NCBI GenBank assembly: GCA_013399015.1
Contig: VWZX01010832.1
Span: forward strand, 1 to 64,000
DNA: 64,000 nt
From: Galbula dea
Taxonomy: Eukaryota; Chordata; Aves; Piciformes; Galbulidae
Reading direction: 5' to 3'
The translations under genes were made by a program, and so were the position numbers. The notes below the pieces were generated by a model. That model saw only the letters and a list, made by a program, of their open reading frames with translations. It made no database searches and had not been told where the DNA came from. Shown here one piece after another: positions 11,541 to 24,600 of the stretch (positions are counted from its first letter, which is position 1; each line of letters starts with the position of its first letter).

Positions 11541-13361
11541 GAAGCTGGAAAACAATGTTGAAGACTTACTGCCTTTCCTCCTACAGTGTTACTGGTGTTT
11601 AGCACCAAAATGCCATCTTTTTTGGTACCTGAGGAAATCTTGTATTCGAAAGATAGTACCGTGTAGCAGGAATGTTAACAAGTAGCTCTCAGATTCCTTA
11701 AAATAGTGAACTTTGACTATGTTAAAATACATTGGCTGTTTTCCTTTCTTTCGAACATAAAAAAAGAAGGATAAGTAACAATGCCTACAACCAGTTTCAG
11801 GAAGCTACCATACAAGTGTCTACAAATATGTGGATAATATCACCCAAACACCAAATCTTTCCCTATGTTGTTTGCACAGATGAGCAAGTTATTCTTTCTG
11901 CTTTGAGTTTTATGGCATGGCACAAAGGGACACAGAGAGCAGTACAGATGGGCAGGTAAAATGGAAGACAAATGTATGTGTAGGGATGTAAAGGACAAAA
12001 GATCTTCAGGGAGAAATACAGATAAGGAAGGAAAAAAAATAATTTAATTTTCTTTGAATTGCAGGGCAGAGCATAAAAAGTAAAACCTTTCTGCCTTATG
12101 GTGTTATTATTTTAGACAGTTCTTTGAATATAAAGAATCATATTTCATTAACGTACATAAAGACTCTAAATGTATATAAAACTCTTAATCTCTGAAATAT
12201 ATGGCAGACTGTATACAGTATATCTCCCCGTTTCAGTGATTAAGCTGGATCTGAATTTCACCAACACAGATTGCCCATTACTTGATGCTGAAATTTTTTT
12301 GCAAGAGACCCAAGACACATAGAAATTATTAAAAATAAGAATTTGCTGTCAAGTCTTTGGTCATGCTATGTGGAAACAAGCACAGAATATGGACCTTTTT
12401 TCTACAAATTTTGTCCCATTTATTTTCATTTAGGTTGAATATATTTAATACAGAGAGGTACTAACTTAAATGCTGTAAGAATCTCCAGCACAGTGTTAAT
12501 ATTATGAATCATTGAAAGAACTACACCTGGTTATTGTTAAGAAAACACCTTATTTTTCCAAAGAATACAGTTTGTTTATTCACAACAGCAGCCTCTAAAT
12601 ACATTCCTCAAAAAAACCTCAAGTTAAATTTGCTAAACTGGCATGGCAGCATTCCCTGGTCTCCAGAATTCTCCTGAATTCTCCTGACTCAACATTCAGC
12701 ACAGGCAGAAAAAATATAAGTTAAATTTCCAACTGCATTGCCATATATAACACCCAAAATCCTCTGGTAGTGCTGCGAGGAAGCCATAAAAGTGTTCTTG
12801 TGTTTAAAACTTAACTTTCTTCAGAGAAGGACTCCAATCTCAAGCAAGTCTCCAGACTCTCTTAATATATGTTTTGCAGCTTTGCCTGTATTCAGCAGGC
12901 TTTTCCATAATGGGGATCTGGGAAACACAGAAACATCACAAAGCAAAGACCTTCTCAAAAAGAGTATTAGATAAGAAGAGAGTAAGAAAATTCCTAGTCT
13001 GAATGACACTGCAGATCTCATGTACAGAAATATGCCACAGCAAGAGATTTTCACATATGACTGTCTTATCCTTTAAAAAGTCAATACTAGCGCTACATAC
13101 AGATATTCTACTTCCTAATACAGATCTACAATGCACTCCTAAGATAAGTGACAAAGCCATTGAATTCACTGCAGTTTTTGAAGTATTTAATGTCATCAAA
13201 AGCAGAACAGTTACACAATCTGGTTTCAAAATGCTGAATTGGCTACAATGCAAAGCCTGTAATCTTTAAGCAACTAGAAGAAACAACAAAAAAAAAAAGA
13301 TCTCTCAAGTATGAGCTTTAACAGTATTGCTACACCTAATAGTATCTTGGAATAAGGAAGT
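11541..13361. other. Unique AT-rich DNA
   Basis: No gene recognised. The open frames (maximum 105 codons, minus strand 12936-13253) overlap each other on both strands and carry no known motif. A short tandem GAATTCTCCT pair lies near 12666-12685. Confidence 0.5.
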
Positions 13362-13797
13362 TGTAGTAGTTTAACACCAGCTGGCAAATGAGCACCATGC
13401 AGTTTCTTACTCATTCCTCCCTCTGCCCTGGCAAGATCGTGAGGAGAATTGGGAGAAAAAGGCAAAACCCTGTAGGTTGAGAAAAGAGGAGTTTAAGAGA
13501 ACAATAAAACAACATAAAGAGAGAAGAAACAACAGTAACAATGATAAAACTAACGAAATAATATGTAAAAAGAGTGACATACAACACAACTCTTACCACT
13601 CAGAATCTACTGCCAGCTTGGACTGTGCATGCCTCCCATTGCCAGCTCCCTCCTTATATGTTGGGCATGACACTCGTATGACACTGAATACTCCATTTGC
13701 TGGTTCAGCTATCTTCGTGTGCTAGTTTAAAAGGTTAAGAACTAACAGGTCCGTAATAGAATCTCAATACAAGAGAGATTACAAATCAAAATTACAG

Positions 13798-13803
13798 TTT
13801 AAT
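13798..13803 (-). terminator. ATTAAA polyadenylation signal of the nested LTR
   Basis: The sense strand reads CTTTTATTAAACTG, a common form at the R/U5 part of avian LTRs. Confidence 0.5.
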
Positions 13804-14166
13804 AAAAGATAAGAAAATAAACAATACAATGAGTACAACAAAGCTTAGTTTTAAACCAGAACTAGGAACCCAGCACCCTGGGGCACGGGGGTAATGGTGC
13901 TATAAGCCCCTATGCCCAAGCTCCACGTGCTTTTCCTCCCCCTGAGTCCCAAACAAAAGGAACTTGTTTGTTCTGCAGATCAAAAGTCACAGTCTAGTTG
14001 AAGAGTAGGGGTCGAGAAGGAAGCTCAGGAAAAGGTAGGTCTCCAGAGAAATTCCTGTGGCTGGAGAGGGTCCCGGGGCATGAAGGGATCTCAGCAAGAG
14101 CTCCTGCAGCGTCTTGATCCTCTTCCTCCGGCTCGGCGATTTGTCTGCAGTCCCCCAAAGGCCAAG

Positions 14167-14176
14167 ATTATATACC
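14167..14176 (-). promoter_or_regulatory. TATA box of the nested LTR
   Basis: The sense strand reads GTATATAATC, about 240 bp from the LTR 5' end and about 365 bp upstream of the ATTAAA signal at 13798-13803. This is a normal U3/R layout. Confidence 0.55.
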
Positions 14177-14481
14177 CCCCTCACAGCTCTGGTGGGAAAA
14201 CTCAGCCTCTCCCTCGGGGTAGCTGAGTCATAGGATATCTCTGGAAAACCACTGACAGCCCCTTGCAGAACCGGTTCCTCAGACTGGGTGCGAACGACTC
14301 TCCAGAGAGCAGGCATTTACACCTCTTATCGCACAAACCTCTTCGATACCCAGCCTGTAGCCTGAGGGGTGTAAGGCTGACTTAGATTGGTATAGAATCC
14401 ACAGCTAAAACCAGGACACTTGGCTATGCCCCCTCCCACCTTTGTGTTAGAAATAACCCTATCTTAGCTGAAACCAGGACA

Positions 14482-14505
14482 TTATCCATTCCCTTTTCTA
14501 TACCA
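14482..14505 (-). other. Polypurine tract of the older ERV
   Basis: The plus strand is pyrimidine-rich (TTATCCATTCCCTTTTCTAT). The sense strand reads GAAAAGGGAATGG, directly upstream of the 3' LTR, the position where plus-strand priming occurs in retroviruses. Confidence 0.5.
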
Positions 14506-15052
14506 TCTATGTCACAGCCAGATCCTGCAGTTTCCAACTGTTTACCACTACTTTTTCTGTCTTGTATATATGTATATACACACAAATATATACATAGAAT
14601 TCACTCCCTTATGCTATGGACCACCCCTCTAACATGTCCATTGAGTTCATTTGACCCATTACTTTGGAGCTGCGCCCACTGTAACTTTTCTATCAGGGCA
14701 AGAAATATAGTGTCAGACTGTTGTATGCTGCATACAATGATCATGGCTGGTGTATCTCAGAGTCTGCAGGTTGAAGATGTTGATCTTGAAGAAGGTGCTA
14801 TACACAAGTTGATGAAGATATTTCAAGTTCCATTATCACTGTGCCTTGCTCAGTTTCATCAATGAATGGTGCAGTAGCAGGGGACACAAGATGATTCTCC
14901 AGGAATCCAGTGGTGGCTTCCACCACTGTAAGTATGTGGTACTTGTCTTGGTGGGTTTGTGGGAATGTGGAGTGTGTCAGTCCAGCTATCCTGGCTGTGG
15001 CCGATCCTATCTTCTTGTGAAAACTAACCCTATCCTAGCCAAACCAAGGACA

Positions 15053-15720
15053 GAAGGACATTGCATCCTAGGACATGCCTAAAGAAATAACTTACTTTCT
15101 TCTTCTTCAATAAGCAAATAAGCACAGTACAGTATGGAGTTAAAATATGAAATTCATCAGCTTGCAATCAGGTATAAGCATATTCCAAAAAGCAGAAAAT
15201 CTGTTCTCTTTTAAAAAAAATTGAAAGTACTTAGGAACAGAAACATTTCTAGAACTTGGTTTAAAAAGTCTTCAATAATTTTGCAGTTTTTGCAAAAATT
15301 GCAGTACTTTTTGATCTGGACTGGAAGGTAAGAAAAATTGTATATGGTGTTAAAAAAATTCCTAACTTACTCTGACAAGAAAAATCTACAAGACATGTAA
15401 ATTATCATACTCCTCTGGGATCTGCTCCTACATGTAAAACTAAACTTCTTTCAGTGATTCCATTCATGCATATATTTTTAACTTCCATAATTATTTTTTA
15501 TTTTATCTAAACATTAATAGGTTAGTCAATTTTTTTCTGCATGTAGTATTCACCATGTTTTTTATTCATTAAATTGCTCTCTTTACGTCATCTTTTATAT
15601 TCCAGATGGTTTATCACCTATAAGGTACTCTACATTTTCAAGATTTTTGTGAATTTATACCTCTTCTTAGTTCTTTCTTGTAATATATTAGTCTTATAGT
15701 AATATGTTGCTCTTCTTTGA
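15053..15720. other. Unique AT-rich DNA
   Basis: No gene, repeat or RNA recognised between the ERV remnant and the next CR1. Confidence 0.5.
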
Positions 15721-16133
15721 TCACAGAATCACAGAATCACAGAATGATTACAATTGGAAAGGACCCTCAAGATCATCTAGTCCAACCGATAGCCCTACAC
15801 TACTCTTATCCCTAAATCATCCCCTGAAGAAACACATCTATCCTCTTCTTAAAAACCTCCAGGGATGGGGACTGCACCACCTCCCTGGGCAGCTTATTCC
15901 AATATCTAACCACTCTTTCAGTAAAGAAATTCTTCCTAATACCTAGTCTAAACCTACCCTGGCACAACTTAAGCCCATTCCCTCTAGTCCTGTCACTAGT
16001 CACAAGGGAGAAGAGGCCAACACCCACCTCCCTAGAATGGCCTTTCAAGTAGCTGAAGAGAGCAATAAGGTCTCCCCTCAACCTCCTCTTCTCCAGACTA
16101 AACAACCCCAGCTCCCTAAGCCTCTCCTCAGTA
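15721..16133 (-). mobile_element. CR1 LINE 3' end fragment
   Basis: Three antisense terminal octamers (TCACAGAATCACAGAATCAC) start the copy. The 'GGAAAGGACCCTCAAGATCA' signature and the ORF2 C-terminus follow; the minus-strand frame at 15812-16105 includes FFTERVVRYWNKLPREVV. It is truncated in the LKHR-like upstream region at about 16133. It shares its subfamily with 8492-8865 and is nearly collinear with it. Confidence 0.92.
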
Positions 16134-17835
16134 ACTAAGTTCGAGATATTTGATATCTCTTGAAGATTAATAGTTAGAAAAGCAATAATTTACCTTGGAA
16201 GTGTAAGGTAGTTAACATCTGTTGACTATTAAACATCCCCAAAAAAATATTTGCATGCCAGGATAATTATTTTCATGCACTTGTAATCAGAAAACAAATT
16301 TTATAAGAAATTTCCTTGACTATGCTGGGGTTTGGGAGGTTGTATTCTGTGCAAATGTTGACTTTCCTAGAGGATAATCTTGAAATATAGGTACTTCAGG
16401 GAAATAATTTGAAACACAGTAGGCAGTTAAAAAATTGCATCGTCCCTGAGAATTATATGATAACTGATGCTCAGAACCCTAGTTTCCTCCTCCCTATATT
16501 TTATTACAGATTTTGACTGAACAATTTTTTCATATACACCATCTAAAATAAAATGTCTTGGAGGGGTTAATTGAATCAATCTCCCATTATCCCAAAAGGG
16601 AAGATCACCCATACAGAATCTCTCTTTTGGACGTCTGCCACAGCACTTCTCTTTCAGAACTATTCTCTGCAGCATCAACAGTACGTAATATCCCCCACAA
16701 TTTCAACAGAATCCAAAATGACAACAGCAAGCCTGAGGACTCAGAAAGACCTAATTAGCCAAGTGAACACCTCAAAAGTTATAAAGTTCAAAAGGCAGCC
16801 AAAAGCAGGTTTACTTGATTAGCAGGGGGGGGTGTTAATTATTTTTAACTACAATATAGCTCGTGCAGAAAGGCTTCTTATAATTCTCATCCAAAATCTT
16901 AAAAAGAGAGGTTTTGTAATTCAGTTCATATTCGGACACCAAATTGTGTAATTTTTCAAATTAGGAATTTCTCAGTGTTCAGATCATTTAAGATCAGAAA
17001 CTCTAAGTGTTTAAATAATTATAGTATCTTTTAAAAGGATAGGAAAGTATAGGAAATCTATTTTCAAATATCTTAGCGTAAATATATGGCATTACACAAT
17101 TTTTAAACTTCAGACAATTAGAAAACCTGGAAACTATTCAGTCATGATGTAATTTAAAACTTTTGCATGTTGATTCCTTTATCTTTATTTAAAAGTTGAA
17201 TGAACAACACATATTTATCTAAGAAATACATGGGGCAATGTTCTGCTTGGTTTTTATAACCATTTGGATGGTATTTTCTGGTTAAGCAGATAAAGGACAT
17301 CAAATATTCTTGCTTGAGGCACCTGTTACTCATAGAAAGCAGAGGTTGGTTGATACAGGTTTGAATGATAGTCCCAAAATATCTCTGCTTCAAGACCACT
17401 CTAGGTATTGCAACACAGACCAAAGCTTTACTATGTATTGAATGTGCTGTGTCAGATTTTATTTCAAGATGAAACAGACTATGTTTACACATTTATTCAT
17501 TTTGTCTTTGTGGAGAGCATGGATTAGAAGTCCATTATTGTGTGGATAGGATGCCATGTAAAGTTCACTTTATGTGGAAGAATTTTAGCTGTAAAGCAAT
17601 GAGATTTAATTTATTTAATTGTCTGTAAGCCTAGCATCCATCATTAACACTTCAAAACAATGCTCTGAAAAGATTTAAATGTTTTTAAACTGTCATTTTG
17701 TTGAGGAGCATTCATATATTCTGCAAAGATAGTTATATGCTTCATGGAGATAAGCTAAGTCACATGTTTACTAGACAGTGTAAACTGATGTTTTGTACTT
17801 ATGTACCACTGTGAAGCACCACCTCCCTACTTTTG
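16134..17835. other. Unique AT-rich DNA
   Basis: No recognised gene. The minus-strand 112-codon frame at 17154-17492 has no familiar domain. A short G8 run sits near 16826. Confidence 0.5.
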
Positions 17836-18618
17836 TAGTCCAGGGTTCAGAACTGTGTCCAATCCTGTTTAACATCTTCATTAATGACCTAGATGATGGG
17901 ACAGTGTGTATCCTCAGCAATTTTGCAGAATAAGAACACCTCCAGGCACCACTACATGATGGGGGCCTTCCGTCTGGGAAGCAGCTATGCAGAAAAAGGC
18001 CAGGGGACAGAAAGTTGAACATGAGCTATCAATGTGCCCTTGTGGTAAAAAAGGCTAATGGTAGCTCAGGTTGCCAGAAGGTTGAGAGGAGTGATCATTC
18101 CCCTTTATTCAGTGCTGGTGAGGCCAAATCTGGAATGCTTTGTCCGAATCTGGATTCCTGCAGAATATACTGCACAGAGTCCATAAATGGCTATAAAGAT
18201 GATGAAGGCATAGAAGCATTGCTTATAAGAGGAAAGGCTGAGAAATCTGGGTCTGAAGAGAAGGCTTGAGGGGATCTTGTCAATGTGTATAAACTCCTAA
18301 AGGGAAGACGCAAGGAGGATGGAGCCAGGCTCTTTTCAGTTATGCTCAGTGACAGGACCAAAGGTGATGGGCACAAACTGAAACGCAGGAGGTTTCCTCT
18401 GCCAACCAGGAAACACTTTTTCACTGTGAGGGTGACTAAGCATTGGCACAGATTACCCAGAGGGCTGATGGAGTCTTCCTCCTATGTGATATTCAATATC
18501 CTCCTGGACTTGGTCCTGGGCAACCTGCTCTATCTAAGTGACCCCACTGTAGCATGGGGTTTGGACCAGATGACCACCAGAGGTCCCTACCAACATCAAC
18601 TGCTCTGTGATTCTGTGA
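17836..18618 (+). mobile_element. CR1 LINE, diverged 3' portion
   Basis: Plus-strand CR1 starting in the RT region (like 'ATCCTGTTTAACATCTTCAT') and running to the 3' terminus 'CTGCTCTGTGATTCTGTGAA'. The ORF2 C-terminus is visible in the frame at 18285-18626, including DRTKGDGHKLKRRRFPLPTR and HWHRLPRGL. Its 3' end ('GGTTTGGACCAGATGACCAC') belongs to an older subfamily than the neighbours. Many indels break the frame, which also suggests greater age. Confidence 0.85.
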
Positions 18619-21600
18619 ATACTTGATAGTTGTAGTGGTGCATGCCATCAGATGACATAGAAATATCCACACTTTCATATCAAGTCCATTCTCAAATTTA
18701 AGGAAGAATAGAACATATAATTTCTTTTAAAATGTCATAAATTTCCATCTGAAAATTATTAAGTTTGCAAATATACATTGTTTCAGATCACAATTTGCCA
18801 TCTACTTCACTCAGTTATATAAAATATAGTATGTGAAATATTTTAGAGAGTGAAACTGACTGAAGAAGAACATAAAACATGTATCTGATAGCAGAGAACA
18901 TATAACATCCAAATGGAAATAAAGACTGTGAGCTCTTCCTAGCATCCATTTTAAAAATAAATTAGCAACTCAGCTACTGTTTGCATGTGCACTTAAACTA
19001 ACAAGAAAACTGTAGTTTTTTAAAAATTAATCTCTCTGGGCATGCAGAGAAATGAGAGACGTAATTAATTTTACACTTGTAAAAACTTCTAATGACAAAC
19101 GGTTTATGACACAAGCATCAGATGCACCTTAGCCAGGATCATTCCCCAGCTGTGAAAAAGACAGCCATCTCCAATACTAGAACAGAAGGGAAAGCTGAGT
19201 TTTGATTTGAAATTGTTCTGGCTGCAGACTAGCAGCTGCAGTTTACCCTGTTGCAGCTATGTAAGGGGGAAGTGGCATATGCACTTATGACATAAAGTGA
19301 TGCACTAAAACAGAAAAGACAGATGCCTCCAGTTAAACTGATAGTCACAGCTGACCCACAAGCCTCCTGGACAACCCCTCCTGGGTCATAGAGAAGCAAA
19401 GAACCCTAGTAAGAATACAGAAGGTAATTCTCTCTAAGAAGAATACAGGAAATGTGAACATATTCCCTTTCTTTAAGTTACTAGTAGAGCCCTATTCAGG
19501 GCTGTAACAGCAACAGTGACAAAACAACAAAGACTTATGAAGACTTTCTGCCAAGGAACCTCAAATATGATGACTAAATCTTCCAACCCTGTGACTTGTC
19601 GATATGCCATGAGGGAGATAGCAAAGCTGGCTGTCGGTATTCTGAGTATTGCTTCACTCCAGAAGAAATACATCTGCAGCTTTTACTACCTCCATGCCTC
19701 CGGCCGCGGAAGATGCTCCTAGGAACATAGAGAATATGCATGCACCTTGCTTTTTGGATGCCAGTAACTTCCCTTTGCCCCTTAAATTTTTAATCATAAA
19801 CGGGAAAAGGATCAATAGATAGGAAATCTTAAGTGTTATGAAAGCTACAACAGCAGACACAGTCCAGTTACCTGACAGCAGCTGAAATTTAACCCAGGCC
19901 TATAAAAATTGATCATCACTGTTGCTGATATTTCAGGGCAAAGTGTAGCTACTTGCTTCTCATTCTGCAGAGTGCAGAAATTACTTGCAATAAGCTTTTG
20001 GAGGAAAATCCTAGTACTGCAGCTGCTGGGCCAGCTACAATATAGAAAGATCTCTCAGTGGCAGAAACTTTTTAAGATATCATATGAAGAGATCAGGATA
20101 CAGCAGAACAAAAAAAGTTAAATAAAAGAAAGTCAATAAGTAGCTAACTTACGTAAGTCACTTAAACAATAAATAGTCCAGAAGTTTAGGCTCAATGAGA
20201 AAGGCAGAACTGTATCTCAGAGGCAGAAAGGTAAGAACCAGTTCAACACAGCTGCAGATCAATGTGGAACCTAATATTTACATTCATAGGAAAGTAAGTA
20301 AAAGTAACAAAGGAACCAGAGTAAAGAACAAAAGAAGTACCTGAAAGAAAAAATCAAAACAACAAAATCCACATATGTACATAAGAAAGAAAAAACAGCT
20401 ACAGTGAGGGTATAGAAGGAAAATGCCAAAGGTGATGATATGAACTCTAACAAAACCTGTTCAAGAACAGAAAAACAAAATACAAACAAATACACAGTAT
20501 TGTGGAGGATTTCATCTACTCACATATAGTTTAAAATCTAGTAATATAAAGCTGTTTTGCCTTGAAAAAATAATTTAATATTATATTTTTAAAGTTTCAT
20601 CAAAAATCTGAGCTATTAGAAGCAAATACTTTTGCAGATATCTTTCTTTATGAAACATTAGATTCAAATTCAAAGAGATATTTTTATGTTAAGTAACATA
20701 TATATCAATGGAAATAAAATATTACACATCGGGTTAATTTTCATATTTCTTAAAGTGTAAACATTAATGCTTGAAACTTTTAGAAGCAAACATTAAAAAT
20801 ATTTTAAATCAAAGAGGTTAATTTTTGGCTTGCAGAATGAAAACAGTTCTTCAAAGAAAGCACCATTCTGAACCCCCTATGAATCCTCCCAAGATTATTT
20901 TTACCATGGAACTCTCAGTAAAACTGTGTCCCTTACAGTATTATCCTTGTCTGCATTATCATTAAAATCCATAATCATGTTCTCTGGGGACAAGAACTGA
21001 GAAAGAATCTACCAGAAATTATCCCCCTTATTATAAAAACAAGTAACAGGTGTTTTATGAGGTATTTAAGATGATACGTCTCTTCAATCAGTGAACATCA
21101 TGCACCTTGTACACCATATACCTCCCTTTTGCCAATCCTATTTAAAAAAAGAGAAACACATAGGATCTATATTATTTTTCTTACTTTATCAGTGATAAAT
21201 GCACAGATGATAAAAGGTACAAAGAAGATAATAAACCTAAATAATACAATCCAAAATAAAAATGCCTTCAGAATATTGAAGGGTTTGCGGTTGTTATGAT
21301 TAGCTTGTGTAATAAAGTATAAATTCATTTCATGTTACTTGGACTCTTTCTTGTTTAGGTTAGAATTGTTACACAAGCCTTTTATTCACATAGAGATTGC
21401 CAAAGAAAATACCTCCATACTACATAGACCTTGTAGTCTCTCAGCATGGATTTGTGATGTAATTAGAGCAGTGAAGATTGCACTTGTATTTTTGTCAGTA
21501 AAATATACAATACTATAATGACAATTGACATTTAATAGCACTAATAGCACTAGACACTTTCTAGTAAGACTAGTAATATATCACCATCATGTAGAAATGC

Positions 21601-24600
21601 ATTCTTTAATTGCTGCTTAGATTTTCTTCCTCCTTGAAGGCTGAAAGCTTGACCCATTTGTACCGACTGCCAGAAAAAGAATAGGCACAGTTTAGAAGCT
21701 GGCATGTGAACGTTTAAACTGGAAGACTGGAAGTGAGGACACTAGAGAACACAGAAAAGGAGAAGCAACTATATCACCTTGGAGGTTTAATGTAAAATAT
21801 TTATGCCAAGTATCCATTAAATACTGCAGAGAGTGTAATAGAGATGTACAAGGAAGCAACTAGTAATGGTCATTTTAGTATTCATTTCTCCAAAATTCAC
21901 CTTCAAAGACATCCTGTTTACAAGTTTTGCTGTAATGTTTTTTGCTGACCTAAGACATAACAATTACTTCATTCAGATGCAGTAAAATAAAATACAAGAA
22001 CAGAGTTATGTTCAGAGATGAATAAAGCTATTACTCTAGCATGGACAGTTGTGCGGCAGCAAAGCCTTAGTACATTTTTCTGACTATTCTCTCTTCCACC
22101 ATTACCCCAAATATTCTACCATCTTATGTATTTTCTTACACTTTTATTGTTTGCCTAATTTGTCATCTGCCTTCTTGCTATGATAGCAATTCTCAGACAA
22201 ATACAGAGGAGTTCAGGAGTATTTCTGTGCCTTCATCTTTCAGTAAAACCCTCAGGCACACACACAACTCAGTTGCACACTAAATAATGTACAAATCATG
22301 AAAGTTCACCCATAAAAATTAAGTATTGTTGATTTTTACAAACCTTAAAACATGTGAAGCACATACTTGCAGTTACACCATCTTCTAAATTCTAGTAAAA
22401 TGAAAGGAAGTCAAATGCCTAAAATCCCACTGGTTTTATTAATATATGTTTATGAATTCAACATGAATTCTATTTTTTTTTCTTTTATGGGTTTTTATTA
22501 TTATTTTCTTATTGCTGTACTTTTCACACTTTCAGAAGAAAGAGTTTGGGGTTTCTTTAAGAAACGTAAGAGATGTCATGAAGCCAGGAGAGGAAAACAT
22601 GGCATTTTATCTATGACAAGTATGATACTTGAACCAAAAATATAGTTATCTCACAGTGCAAAATCCTTACTTCCTAATGTTACAATGCAAGTGGTACATG
22701 CTGTCTTTGTCAGTACTTCAGACACTTTCAAAGTTTATGTCTTTTTAATAGACTGCTAGAATATTAATCTGTCTTAATTTTCTTTTAGGAGAACTAGCTA
22801 AGACACTTATGTTATTTGCAGTGCAGTACATCATTTTCAGTCTATAGATAAGACATTCTAAGTAGCATGCCAGTGAAGGATGTCACACTCCAAGGAAGGG
22901 TTCATTTAACTTCATTCATTTTTCAGGGAAAATGTCTGATGATTATACAAACTCCTATCAGTACTAGTAGCCAGATAGATAAACACATTTTTAAAAGAAC
23001 AATTTTTCAGTTTCCTTTTTTCAATGGCTGGTTAAGGTGGAATATTTATGTCTCAGATCTGCATTCTCTTTGTGTCAGAATGTTATCCTGACATTTTTTA
23101 GACTCAGAACAGATTTACATGATGAGTGTAATGTTTTCTCTTATATTGCCTTATGTAAAGGTTGATAATTCATGAGGGAAAAAAGTCCACTGAAAAACAG
23201 CTACACCTCTGAATTGCTTTGATGCAATATGGCTAGACTGATTTCTGTTTTGAGATGCCCTTTAAATACTGACAGACAGGGCCTTACAGGCTTGCAAGGA
23301 GAATCAAACCATTCACATCCCCTTTGAAGTTTTTAAGATTTCTATTTAAATATGTATCTATAAAATCCAATTATCTGGACATTTAGAAAACAAGGCTATT
23401 TAGTCTGACATTGTAGTGCTCTCACCCCTTGTATTGATCTCTTTTTTGGCTGACTAAATGTAACACAATTGACTTTCCAAAACTGTAGCAAACAATTCTC
23501 AGGGTTTCATTTTTACAGTTACTGTGTCTTGCTGCACTTTGCTAATTTTAAATCTTCACATTTTGAAGCAAACACTTCCAATCTAAATACAGAGATCATA
23601 AGCACTTCCAGACTCCATTGATTTAATGTCCATTAATTGTCCATTAATTCCATAACAAAATGGTCTACTGTATCAACAGGGTAGCAAGCAGTCAAAAAGT
23701 AGTAGTTATCATTAAATTTAGATGTAAGGTTAAAAACTCTCCAAACTTAAGGTATACCATAACAGTGAGAAAGACAAGAAATGGTACAGTTGATGTCATT
23801 TTTACCCTTTAGTTCGAAGTGCCAACTGCAGTCAGTTAACTTTCTTGTAAAATTAATATAGCGACCAGCTAAGAAAAACTCCAACCTGCATATATGTATA
23901 GCTATGCTAATCTTGCAGAAACCCACATCTAGCACTGCAGAAAGTGTGAAACAGTCACCTTGGAATTTTGGTGAGGGAAAAAAGTGCCTTAAAAGCACAC
24001 GCTCACTGAGTAAGGGTGCAAGGAGAAGTGTTGCTGTGGAGAGTTGTAGTGGCACACAAGCAGGAAGAGACAAGCAATAGTTTTAAACAAGAGATTCCAC
24101 TTTCCAAAAGAATTTCATTGGGGAATCTCTGCTTCCTAAATCTTCAGATACTTCAAAAACTGCACCACAGTGTTTAATACATTAAGAAAAACCATATGAC
24201 ACTGAGGAAATATAGGTTATAATAAGGGAAAGACGAGTAATATAAAATCAGTTCACCATATAACATACAAAAAGATTGAATTCAGATAATATTTTCCAGT
24301 CTTCTCTAACTGTAGAGATAAGCAAATAAACACTCAGAGGTATAGACTAACTTTTGTTAAAATTAGTAATGCAGCACAAAAAGTCCACCTCTCCTAATAA
24401 AATGATTCTAGAGTTGCCTTCTTCAGGGTAAGACAAACTCAAGCAACTTTCTACGTCATCATTAACAAAAGGAAGCCATTCTGACCTACCTACTATCCTT
24501 CCAAATTACATTTATTCTCCTTGTTCATTTCTTCAATCAAAGCCAAAGTTCTATCATGATTTCTGTTTTGTTTGTATATGGAGGAAACCTGACAGTCTTT

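Larger units (their letters stand above)
13718..14418 (-). mobile_element. Solo LTR nested in an older LTR
   Basis: This is a 701-bp LTR with termini TGTGCTAG and CCAGGACA. On its sense (minus) strand it starts TGTCCTGGTTTTAGCTGTGG and ends TAGCACA. It carries a TATA box (GTATATAATC, plus coordinates 14167-14176) and an ATTAAA polyadenylation signal (13798-13803). The host LTR sequence is interrupted at CAGCTAT|CTTCG and resumes at CTTGG|CTATGCC, giving a 5-bp target duplication with one mismatch (13713-13717 and 14419-14423). It is more GC-rich and looks better preserved than the LTR it entered. The 109-codon minus-strand frame at 13987-14316 lies entirely within it and is not a gene. Confidence 0.8.
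13362..15052 (-). mobile_element. Internally deleted endogenous retrovirus with a nested LTR
   Basis: The left end begins TGTAGTAGTTTAACACCAGC and is the 3' LTR of a minus-strand element, spanning 13362-13717 and 14419-14481 around a younger insertion. Next to it, 14482-14505 reads as a purine tract on the element's sense strand, as expected for a polypurine tract. The right end, 14975-15052, repeats the terminal part of the same LTR and ends AACCAAGGACA. Most of the right (5') LTR and nearly all internal genes are deleted. The 5-bp flanks are GAAGT (13357-13361) and GAAGG (15053-15057), a 4-of-5 match that supports one insertion with a 5-bp target duplication. Short internal frames (for example 14509-14865 on the plus strand) are not retroviral genes. 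The family is uncertain; an ERVL-like or other avian class is possible. Confidence 0.7.

Noticed and set aside
13987..14316. Minus-strand 109-codon frame
   Set aside because: It is part of the nested LTR's U3/R region, and its length reflects GC-richness.
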